Source: Lachnospiraceae bacterium
GTDB taxonomy: Bacteria > Bacillota > Clostridia > Lachnospirales > Lachnospiraceae
NCBI GenBank assembly: GCA_015057525.1
Contig: SVEE01000010.1
Location: forward strand, 18,814 to 82,813
Direction: 5' to 3'
DNA: 64,000 bases
Under the pieces are notes generated by a model. That model did not search any database. It was not told the origin of the DNA and was given only the letters and a program-made list of their open reading frames with translations. Below are positions 45,292 through 53,149 of the stretch, one piece after another. The first letter of the stretch is position 1. Each line of letters begins with the position of its first letter. A program made the translations under genes and the position numbers.

Positions 45292-45348
45292 AAAAAAGCA
45301 GAATGAATATACATGTAATTTCCATACATTAATTCACTCTGCTTTTTT
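45292..45348 (-). terminator. Intrinsic terminator of the propeller/HD-GYP gene
   Basis: A 17-base stem (45292-45308 with 45332-45348), complete in the minus RNA with one G-U and with A/T runs at its base, lies 27 bases past the stop. Confidence 0.85.
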
Positions 45349-45375
45349 AGCTATAAGACTTAAACACTAAACTTT

Positions 45376-48294
45376 CTATGAAAGTTCTTCTTCCTCAAGC
45401 ATCTTTAACATCACAGATACAATTTCCGGATCAAATTGAGTTCCTTTACCATTTTCCAGCTCCTGTAATATTACTTCTCTAGATAGAGCCTTTCTATAGC
45501 ACCTGTCGCTGGACATTGCGTCATAGGTGTCTGCAACTCCTATGATTCGTGCAACAAGAGGTATATCAAGACCTTTCAAGCCTTCACCATAACCAGTACC
45601 ATCAAATCTTTCATGGTGATATTTTGCACCTTCGGTAATTCCCTCTAATGCTGTAAAATCCTTCAGTATTTCTCCGCCTATCTTAGGATGGGTTTGAATT
45701 ATTGCCATCTCTTCGTCTGTTAATTTACCAGGCTTAGTAAGAATATTATCAGGTATACCTATCTTACCTATGTCATGAAGCATAGCGAGATAATAAATTC
45801 GCTCCTGCTCCTTATCTGAAAGTCCTATACGCTTGGCAATCATCCTAGAATACTTAGCAACTCTTATTGAATGACCATTAGTATATTTATCCTTAGCATC
45901 AATGGTTTTAGCAAATGTCTGTAAGGATTGCTCAATAATCGCCTTATACTCTTCCTGATGTTGTTTTAAACGATTAATTTTTCTTCGATAGAATAAATAG
46001 ATTACAACTGCAACAGTAAATATTCCCAGCATTATCACAATGAGCCAAAAAGCCGGATATTCAATTAGCTTTTTTGCTTTATGTATCTTTACTGTGTAAC
46101 TACGGCAATCCTCTGGATTTTTCGAGTCATATATTTTAAGTACAAATGTGTAATCTCCACCAGCAAGATTTGTATAACTCACGCTACCTTCCTGATCTGT
46201 TCCAAAAAATATAGGTTTTTCATCAAAATTCACAAGCTGATATTCCATCACAAGTGTTGAAGTGCCAGAATAAGAAAGTTCAGCAAAATTAAAGGTAATA
46301 CGATTTGATTTTTTTGAAATATCAATTTCACTTGGATGTTCATATATTTTTCCATCAACTTCAACATTGTGTATTATGGCTTTAGGTTCTGAATTATTAA
46401 TTTCTTCAAACCCAAATATACTGATTCCATTTCTGGTAACCATGTAAAGTCTTCCTGTCTCATCCATGTAATGCCATGTGTTTGCATTGAGAGAACCTGT
46501 AAGTCCATGATTAAAACTATAGGTTATTGTATCAGCCATTTCCCCGGACAAAAGGGATTCTTTATCCACAGACAAAATACCATTGTTTTGAAGCATCCAA
46601 AGTTTTCCATTTATATCGTATATATCAAAAACGCTTCCTGCTGCCTTGCTCCAATTAGTTAACTTAGTAAATTCATTATCCTTCCAATAATATAGACTGC
46701 TACCTGCACTTACAAAGAATGCATTATTGTCCGTATCAGGTAACATTCGAAGAATTACACCTTCTTCCAACCCTTCATCAAAGCCATGATTAGTAATCAC
46801 ACCATCTTTAATTGTGTATATTCCATCTCCATCACTTCCCGCATATATAACTCCATCATCAGACTCATACAAGCAAAGAATTGATGGATTAACCAAACCC
46901 GACTTTGCATCATAGCTAGCTGTAATCTTACCATCTTTAATTATATTTATTCCTGATTGAGTTCCAACAGCAATGCTACCGTCAGATAATTCAACAAGAG
47001 ATCTTGTTCTGTCGTTTAGAATTCCATTTTCCTGATTAAAAACAGTAACCTTATCACTTGATATCTCATAACAAAATACACCTGAATACGTTGCAAACCA
47101 AACCTTATCATCTGAATCGGCTACTATCGCTCTAACTCGAACTCCCTCCAATGTTTCAGACAAGCTATTTTGAACAGCATCCCAACCTTCGGTATATATA
47201 TTCACCCCATCATCGGAACCAACAAAATACAATCCTCCTGCCTTAGTTATGCAGTTTAATGCCTTATCATCCAATTTCGCCTTTATTGGAGTTCGGAAGT
47301 AACTATGAGAATATCTAATAACACCTGTACTAGAAGATGCAAGCCAAATATTTCCTTCATAATCCATATCAGCATCATTGACTGAGGTTGTATTATGGCG
47401 TTCATCAAACTGCATAGTTGTTCCATCTATAAATACAATATAAAAACCTGTTAAACCACTAATCAATATATCTCCATTATCAGTGATAGAAATATTATTG
47501 TGTGTAGTTACTTCATGGGTACTAAACTTTTCAATATTATAATTAGCTACCTCCAAGCTTTCATCCATCAAGGTTATTCTAGCTACAATATTTGAGTTAG
47601 TTCCTAAAAGAACCTGATTATTATGACAAGTAAGGGAATACACTTCTTCTGAAGTAAAAAAGTCTGAAGATTCAAAATATTTTTCAACTGTATTATTTTC
47701 AACAACTACAATACGACCTGAGTCCATAGCACCCCACAATCTGTCATAGGAGTCCACACCCAAAGTATATACAGTACTTCCAAAAACATCATCTATAGGT
47801 ACTATTTTATTGTCTGATATATATGCAATACCTGAGTTTGAGGCTACATATATTGTTCCGTCACTGGTCTCTACAAAATCCCTAATACATAAAAAAGAAA
47901 AATCTTCAGGCGTTTCAACAGATGTAAATGTATCATTTTCCAAGCATATTACACCTGCATCGTTAGTTCCTATCCAAATTCTTCCTTTTGAATCTTCAAA
48001 CAGTGAACGTATTGACGAAGAATTAACTAAACCTTCAACACTATAATTTCTAAATGTTGTTCCATCGCTTCGTATAAGTCCACCATAACTACCTATCCAT
48101 ATATAACCATCGGAAGAATGCAAAACTGTATTTGCTTCGCCAGTAGGCAGACCATTTCTATCGTCATAGGTAGTTACAACGTAGGCACCTTCTTCACCAT
48201 CGTTACTCTCCTGTGCACTAATTGGCACAACGAAAAGAAAGTTGCATATCAATATAACGCTAACCACTATCGCAAATATTTTTCTTGTTTTCAT
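45376..48294 (-). CDS. Two-component-type beta-propeller sensor fused to HD-GYP phosphodiesterase
   Basis: A 972-residue membrane protein. The signal peptide ends near VPISAQE. Residues about 40-640 are Reg_prop repeats forming a pair of beta-propellers (HSSDGYIWIGSYGGLIRSDG, DSKGRIWIGTNDAGVICLEN and so on), then a Y_Y_Y domain (about 670-745). A transmembrane helix is at about 757-778. The cytoplasmic HD-GYP domain has its first His in HSIRVAKYS, HDIGKIG at 840-846 and HHERFDGTGYGEGL, all metal ligands present. It should break down cyclic di-GMP in response to an outside ligand, by analogy with hybrid two-component sensors for glycans. It lies 12 bases after the LacI-like/GGDEF gene, so a cyclase and a phosphodiesterase share one operon. 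Confidence 0.92.
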   Translation of the reverse strand: MKTRKIFAIVVSVILICNFLFVVPISAQESNDGEEGAYVVTTYDDRNGLPTGEANTVLHSSDGYIWIGSYGGLIRSDGTTFRNYSVEGLVNSSSIRSLFEDSKGRIWIGTNDAGVICLENDTFTSVETPEDFSFLCIRDFVETSDGTIYVASNSGIAYISDNKIVPIDDVFGSTVYTLGVDSYDRLWGAMDSGRIVVVENNTVEKYFESSDFFTSEEVYSLTCHNNQVLLGTNSNIVARITLMDESLEVANYNIEKFSTHEVTTHNNISITDNGDILISGLTGFYIVFIDGTTMQFDERHNTTSVNDADMDYEGNIWLASSSTGVIRYSHSYFRTPIKAKLDDKALNCITKAGGLYFVGSDDGVNIYTEGWDAVQNSLSETLEGVRVRAIVADSDDKVWFATYSGVFCYEISSDKVTVFNQENGILNDRTRSLVELSDGSIAVGTQSGINIIKDGKITASYDAKSGLVNPSILCLYESDDGVIYAGSDGDGIYTIKDGVITNHGFDEGLEEGVILRMLPDTDNNAFFVSAGSSLYYWKDNEFTKLTNWSKAAGSVFDIYDINGKLWMLQNNGILSVDKESLLSGEMADTITYSFNHGLTGSLNANTWHYMDETGRLYMVTRNGISIFGFEEINNSEPKAIIHNVEVDGKIYEHPSEIDISKKSNRITFNFAELSYSGTSTLVMEYQLVNFDEKPIFFGTDQEGSVSYTNLAGGDYTFVLKIYDSKNPEDCRSYTVKIHKAKKLIEYPAFWLIVIMLGIFTVAVVIYLFYRRKINRLKQHQEEYKAIIEQSLQTFAKTIDAKDKYTNGHSIRVAKYSRMIAKRIGLSDKEQERIYYLAMLHDIGKIGIPDNILTKPGKLTDEEMAIIQTHPKIGGEILKDFTALEGITEGAKYHHERFDGTGYGEGLKGLDIPLVARIIGVADTYDAMSSDRCYRKALSREVILQELENGKGTQFDPEIVSVMLKMLEEEELS

Positions 48295-48306
48295 GTGTAA
48301 CTCCCT

Positions 48307-50211
48307 TTAATCTTTTAAAGCCTTTTTATTGTTCTTATCTACATACATTTTCTTATCTGCTGCACTGATGCAATCTTCCAAATAGGTTTTAGCATCTATA
48401 TCAAACATCTCATATCCATAACTCATGGATAACTCAGCGTGTCTTTTTTTCGTGCTATTATATTGTTCTATTTCTTCAGATATACCGTCCCAGAATTTCT
48501 TTATTTCACTCTCGTTGTGGACTATGCCCATAACAATAAACTCGTCACCACCATATCTTATAACGTAATTCTTACCTGCTTTTTTCTGTAAAATCTTAGC
48601 AGCAGAATTAATAATATAATCGCCTTCTTCATGACCATATAAGTCATTTATCTGCTTAAGGTTATCAATATCTACAAAAGACAGCTGTAGTTTCACTCTT
48701 GACATGAGATATTTTCTTTTTATTTCCACAAAGAAACGTTCCATACCAAAACGGTTATATACACCTGTAAGAGAATCTCTTATGTACATTTCATCCAGTC
48801 TGTTCATGGCATACTTTAATAGGCTTTGTTTTCGTATATTTTCTATAGCATCTCCCATGTACATGAGCCAACTGATATATAGCGGATTCTCCATGGTAAA
48901 TGTACTTTCTGCAAACACAAGATAGCCAAAGGTTCTATCAAGATAATGTAATGGTGAAAACACATACTCTTTAGTTCTCTCTGTATCTAAAAACAATTCA
49001 TCAAAACCGGTTCTGGACTCAATTGGATTCTTCTTTATAAACGCTCCGTTCTTATATGCAATTATTACATTCATGGTCTGAGAGTAGGCAAGTTTCTCTT
49101 CTACAGACAATTCCTCTTGCTCAAGCATATCAAGTTCAAAAATGTTTTCAACGAAGTTTTCATTAACACAAAGATAGAACTCTGTTGGGTTTATCTGTCT
49201 GATAAATTCCTTAATGGAATCAATCCATTGATCGTAACCCACGCTTTCCATTATGCTTTTTTCCATGAGAATCATTTGATGTATAAACTTACGCTGACCT
49301 ATTTCTGAACTATTAAAGGATTTATGTTTGCGTAGCTCAATATTATTGTCATGGCATCCGCAACTCTCTCCATACACAATTTCATCTGGTAAGGATATTT
49401 CCTCTGGCACTTCCTTACCATCTAAAACATCCAAAATAATTTTACATGTTGCCTGACCAAGCTCATTAAATCTACTTCTTATTGTTGTTATAGTTGGAAA
49501 ATGTTGTTTTCCTTCATCGGTGTAATCATATCCAGTTACAACTATATCCTCAGGTATCTTGTAACCTCTTTCCATAAATATGTCACATACAGTGAGAGCC
49601 ATGGTATCGTTAGCACATACAATTGCTTCAGGGAGTGGCAAGTTAGATCTTAGAATTTCCTTAGCAGCCAGCTCTCCTCCTGTAACATAGAAGTCACCTT
49701 GGGTAATCCTATCAAGCACAACAGGTATATCATGCTCATTAAGGGCATCTTCGTATGCTTTAAATCTTGCCTCTGCATCTCTATTGCCTTTGACACCTCT
49801 GACAAAATGTATATTTTTCATCTTATGGTCCACAATCAAATGCTCAACCAAATTCTTCATAGCTGTATAGTTATCTGTTCCAACATAATACGCCCCATCA
49901 ATTTTTTCACCCACACAAACAACGGGACAAGAAAGTGGAGCTATTAATTCTTCAATCTTGCGTCTATTGTCATCTAAATGCAATGTATTTGCAAACAATA
50001 TCACTCCATCAAACAGGCTTAAATCAGGTAAAGATATTATATTTATTTCACCTAAGTTATGTTTTTCTCTTTCTAAGGCACTTGTAAACCATGAAAATGC
50101 AGCTATATTACAATTATTTTTCTTACCGTATTCTTCTATGCCTTTCAAGGTCTTCGCCGGTGCATCAGTATCCAATGCAGTCATAAGAACAGCTATATTT
50201 CTATGTTTCAT
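48307..50211 (-). CDS. LacI-like sensor domain fused to diguanylate cyclase (GGDEF)
   Basis: A 634-residue cytoplasmic protein. It begins directly with a LacI-type ligand-binding domain (NIAVLMTALDTDAPAKTLKG, then YYVGTDNYTAMKNLVEHLI and DIVVTGYDYTDEG) with no DNA-binding helix-turn-helix. After a middle domain of unknown fold comes a GGDEF domain with its active site at 554-558 (RYGGDEFIVM). The RxxD inhibitory site is not present. It is the second protein of this build in the window (compare 8991-11321); the two are similar in design but diverged. Operon partner: the HD-GYP gene downstream. Confidence 0.9.
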   Translation of the reverse strand: MKHRNIAVLMTALDTDAPAKTLKGIEEYGKKNNCNIAAFSWFTSALEREKHNLGEINIISLPDLSLFDGVILFANTLHLDDNRRKIEELIAPLSCPVVCVGEKIDGAYYVGTDNYTAMKNLVEHLIVDHKMKNIHFVRGVKGNRDAEARFKAYEDALNEHDIPVVLDRITQGDFYVTGGELAAKEILRSNLPLPEAIVCANDTMALTVCDIFMERGYKIPEDIVVTGYDYTDEGKQHFPTITTIRSRFNELGQATCKIILDVLDGKEVPEEISLPDEIVYGESCGCHDNNIELRKHKSFNSSEIGQRKFIHQMILMEKSIMESVGYDQWIDSIKEFIRQINPTEFYLCVNENFVENIFELDMLEQEELSVEEKLAYSQTMNVIIAYKNGAFIKKNPIESRTGFDELFLDTERTKEYVFSPLHYLDRTFGYLVFAESTFTMENPLYISWLMYMGDAIENIRKQSLLKYAMNRLDEMYIRDSLTGVYNRFGMERFFVEIKRKYLMSRVKLQLSFVDIDNLKQINDLYGHEEGDYIINSAAKILQKKAGKNYVIRYGGDEFIVMGIVHNESEIKKFWDGISEEIEQYNSTKKRHAELSMSYGYEMFDIDAKTYLEDCISAADKKMYVDKNNKKALKD

Positions 50212-50273
50212 TTTCCACTCCTATAAAAACAACTATACATATACGATAATATTTTATCATCAAATAATTTCTA

Positions 50274-50302
50274 TTGCCACAGTTAATTATATTATATATA
50301 AT
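50274..50302 (+). promoter_or_regulatory. Sigma-A promoter of the plus-strand HD-GYP gene
   Basis: TTGCCA (50274-50279), a 17-base spacer and TATAAT (50297-50302), followed by AAGGAGG and the ATG at 50344. Confidence 0.75.
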
Positions 50303-50343
50303 GAAAATATGGAATTGGTTTAATTTTATACTAAGGAGGTTAT

Positions 50344-51387
50344 ATGGGGTTATTAAATATTTATGATGTAACTGCTGGTATGGAACTTGAGCGAGCAATT
50401 ATCTCACCTGAAAACGGACAATGCTTACTTAAATCAGGTTCAATTTTAAGTATTAAAAATATTGAAAAATTACGAGAGCTTAGCATCACTGAGGTATATA
50501 TCAAAGACAGAAATACTATTTTTATTTCACCTCACGATAAGATGCAAAAAATGCTAATTTCTGACTTTACAACCAAACTTCGCTCAGTTGCTCCTCGTAA
50601 TCCTGAAGCGAACAAAAATGATTTTGTTGTTAAAATAGCTGACTATTTGGAGAAGATTATTCTTAAGATAGCAAAAAGTGAAGATATACTGGATTTTCTA
50701 GTACAACTTAGAATTATAAACAAAACATATTTGTATGACTCTGCAATTAACACTGCTGTATTTAGTGGGTTAGTAGCAGGAACTATGAGTTTATCCAACG
50801 ACGAAATAATTGCTGCTATTATTGCTGGACTTTTACATGACATAGGTGTTGCCGAGATGCCATTTTTAATCAATGTGGAGAATCGTGCTCCACAGCAGGA
50901 AAGCTTGTGGCGGGAACATCCTACATATGGATATTACTTTGCTGTGCAAAAGAATATTCCAAAGCTTGTAGCTCAATGCATCCATTATCACCATGAGCGT
51001 TTTGATGGTTCCGGTTATCCAAAGGGACTTTCAGGTCAAGATATACCAATGGTTGCTCGTATAATAAGTGTCTGTTCACACTACTCTGATTTACTTATTA
51101 AAAATACGCCACCATACATGGCCGTAGAAGAATTATATGGAACCAGTGGTTTATATTTTGATCCAGAAGTTGTGAATGCATTTGTAAACAACATACCAAT
51201 ATACCCTCTTGGTGTTATGGTTAGACTTTCCACAAAGGAGGTTGGTATTGTATCAAACATAAGAGAAAACAACGGACCACGACCAATCATCAAAATATAT
51301 TATAACCGGGTCAACAGACCAATTACAGAAGATAAAATCGTTGACCTAGGCAAAGAAAGAACTATTTTTATAGAGGAAATATTATAA
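50344..51387 (+). CDS. HD-GYP domain protein with an altered first metal ligand
   Basis: A 347-residue soluble protein divergent from the LacI-like/GGDEF gene. An N-terminal DUF3391-like beta region (about 1-60, VTAGMELERAIISPENGQCL) precedes the HD-GYP domain: LLHDIGVAEMPF (His165-Asp166), EHPTYGY and HHERFDGSGYPKG (216-228). The early helix that normally carries the first His reads YLYDSAINTAVFS, with Asp132 at the expected His position. Activity is therefore uncertain; it could be a reduced or altered-metal phosphodiesterase or a cyclic-di-GMP binder. The last 80 residues form a beta-rich tail. It converges on the kinase gene with a five-base gap. Confidence 0.88.
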   Translation: MGLLNIYDVTAGMELERAIISPENGQCLLKSGSILSIKNIEKLRELSITEVYIKDRNTIFISPHDKMQKMLISDFTTKLRSVAPRNPEANKNDFVVKIADYLEKIILKIAKSEDILDFLVQLRIINKTYLYDSAINTAVFSGLVAGTMSLSNDEIIAAIIAGLLHDIGVAEMPFLINVENRAPQQESLWREHPTYGYYFAVQKNIPKLVAQCIHYHHERFDGSGYPKGLSGQDIPMVARIISVCSHYSDLLIKNTPPYMAVEELYGTSGLYFDPEVVNAFVNNIPIYPLGVMVRLSTKEVGIVSNIRENNGPRPIIKIYYNRVNRPITEDKIVDLGKERTIFIEEIL

Positions 51388-51392
51388 ATATA

Positions 51393-52370
51393 CTATTTAC
51401 GATATAACTTGATTGTAAACTCTGTTCCAATGCCCGGTTCACTTTTAACATCGATTATGCCACTCTGTCGCATAATAATTTGCTTGGACATAGAAAGACC
51501 TATTCCCACACTGTTATTTGATGAACCGGGAGCCTTGTAAAATCTGTCAAATATATATGGCAGATTTTCTTTAGATATTCCCACTCCATTGTCCTTTATA
51601 ACAATCTGTGTGTAAATGTTGTTCTGAGATACATTGATATCTACCCAACCTTCCTCTTTGGTATGCTCGATGCAATTTTTTATAATATTTTCAACAGCTT
51701 CTGTTGTCCATTGCCTGTCACATTTTAATGTTATATTCGGTTCGATTTTTGAGGATAACTCAACATTTCTAACATCCGCCATCACTTCTAATGCAGCAAC
51801 AGCAGGCTTAATTAATTCCTCCGCACTTACAGTTTCTGATTTAAGAGGTAACATATCTGCTTCAAGCTGTGATAATGTGAGCAGATTCCTTATTAGCCAA
51901 GTAATCTTATCAATCTGACTGTCTATTTTATGTATATACTCAATTCGCTTTTCTTCAGATAAATTAGGAGTTTTCATAAGGTCACTCATAAGTGTTATGG
52001 CTGTCATAGGTGTCTTGACCTGATGTGAAATATCAGAAAGTAAATCCACAAGATATTTCTTTTGCTTGTGTTCCCCTGAATATTGCTCCTTAAGCACGGC
52101 AACCAGCTTATATATCTCACTCTGCAATATCCCAAGTCTTCCCTCTTTCATCTGGGAAAGCTCTGGTAGCTCCAACCCATCTTGCACCTTCATAAGATAT
52201 GTAATCATTTTCTCAACTTCTTTTTCTCTTTTGTTGTGAAAGACAACTGATACAACAAAAATCAATAAAACGCAAGCTCCCAATAAAAAGCAGGTCGCAT
52301 TTACATCGCCGTTTACAAAACATAATATAAAAGTTAGTCCAATTATTATAATCTGTAGCTTTAATTCCAT
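51393..52370 (-). CDS. Sensor histidine kinase, intramembrane-sensing type
   Basis: A 325-residue kinase with two closely spaced membrane segments in the first 45 residues and almost no outer loop (LQIIIIGLTFILCFVNGDVN, then ACVLLIFVVSVVF). This is the BceS/intramembrane-sensing design. The phospho-acceptor region is LVDLLSDISHQVKTPMTAIT. The ATPase domain has IKNCIEHTKEEG, DNGVGI and SVGIGLSMSKQIIM. It follows its response regulator by 12 bases and works with the BceAB-like exporter encoded upstream. Confidence 0.92.
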   Translation of the reverse strand: MELKLQIIIIGLTFILCFVNGDVNATCFLLGACVLLIFVVSVVFHNKREKEVEKMITYLMKVQDGLELPELSQMKEGRLGILQSEIYKLVAVLKEQYSGEHKQKKYLVDLLSDISHQVKTPMTAITLMSDLMKTPNLSEEKRIEYIHKIDSQIDKITWLIRNLLTLSQLEADMLPLKSETVSAEELIKPAVAALEVMADVRNVELSSKIEPNITLKCDRQWTTEAVENIIKNCIEHTKEEGWVDINVSQNNIYTQIVIKDNGVGISKENLPYIFDRFYKAPGSSNNSVGIGLSMSKQIIMRQSGIIDVKSEPGIGTEFTIKLYRK

Positions 52371-52382
52371 ATTTTAAAACCC

Positions 52383-53069
52383 TTAGTCCATCCTATATCC
52401 TAAACCTCTTACAGTTGCAATAAGCTTACAGTCTTCTAAATCTCCAAGCTTACTTCTAAGTCTTTTTATATATACTGTAAGGGTATTGTCATTGACAAAA
52501 TCCCCAGCTGAATCCCAAATATTATTCAAAATCTGTTGTCTCGTAAGCACCTGACCTCTATTTTGAATAAATATCAGCAACAATCTGTATTCCATAGCGG
52601 TAAGAACTATCTCCTCACCATCTCTAAACACCTTAGCTGACTGTATATTAACCTGATTATCGCCAACCATTATTACAGACTGTTCTTGTCTTTCATCGGT
52701 GTTACTTTGACCGCTTCGCCTTAATATTGCTTTCATTCTGGCAATAAGCTCTCTTATACGAAATGGTTTCGAAATATAATCATCAGCGCCCTGTTCAAGA
52801 GCAAGAACCGTATGTACCTCATCATCACAGGCTGTAAGGAAAAGTATAGGAATCTGGCTCTTCTCTCTAACCTTTTTACATATTTGGTATCCATCTCCAT
52901 CAGGAAGCATTACATCTAGGAGACATATGTTAATATCATTCTTAGTTGCTACTATCTCAAAGGCATCCTTCATAGTAGATGCACTTACAACCTCATATCC
53001 TTCCTGTTCCAATGAAATTTTTAATCCCTCTAATATAATCGTATCATCTTCTACAATTAAAACAGTCAT
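52383..53069 (-). CDS. OmpR-family response regulator (BceR-like)
   Basis: 228 residues: receiver with TVLIVEDDTIILEGLKISLE, phospho-Asp in CLLDVMLPDGDGYQ, LFLTACDDE and DYISKPFRIRELIARM. The winged helix has VLTAMEYRLLLIFIQNRGQV and DNTLTVYIKRLRSKLGD. A G-rich ribosome site precedes the ATG. It probably activates the exporter genes just upstream; a terminator separates the two gene pairs, so the regulator likely has a separate or read-through transcript. Confidence 0.94.
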   Translation of the reverse strand: MTVLIVEDDTIILEGLKISLEQEGYEVVSASTMKDAFEIVATKNDINICLLDVMLPDGDGYQICKKVREKSQIPILFLTACDDEVHTVLALEQGADDYISKPFRIRELIARMKAILRRSGQSNTDERQEQSVIMVGDNQVNIQSAKVFRDGEEIVLTAMEYRLLLIFIQNRGQVLTRQQILNNIWDSAGDFVNDNTLTVYIKRLRSKLGDLEDCKLIATVRGLGYRMD

Positions 53070-53099
53070 TTTATCCCCCCTGGCTTAATATAAAAGCAC

Positions 53100-53137
53100 A
53101 AATTGGCTCCACCACTATCCTGCGCTGGAGCCAATTT
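53100..53137 (-). terminator. Terminator between exporter and two-component genes
   Basis: A perfect 12-bp stem (53100-53111 with 53126-53137) follows the permease stop by 12 bases. The minus-strand U-run is short (GTGCTTTTAT), so read-through is possible. Confidence 0.7.
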
Positions 53138-53149
53138 TAATTTTTTTCA

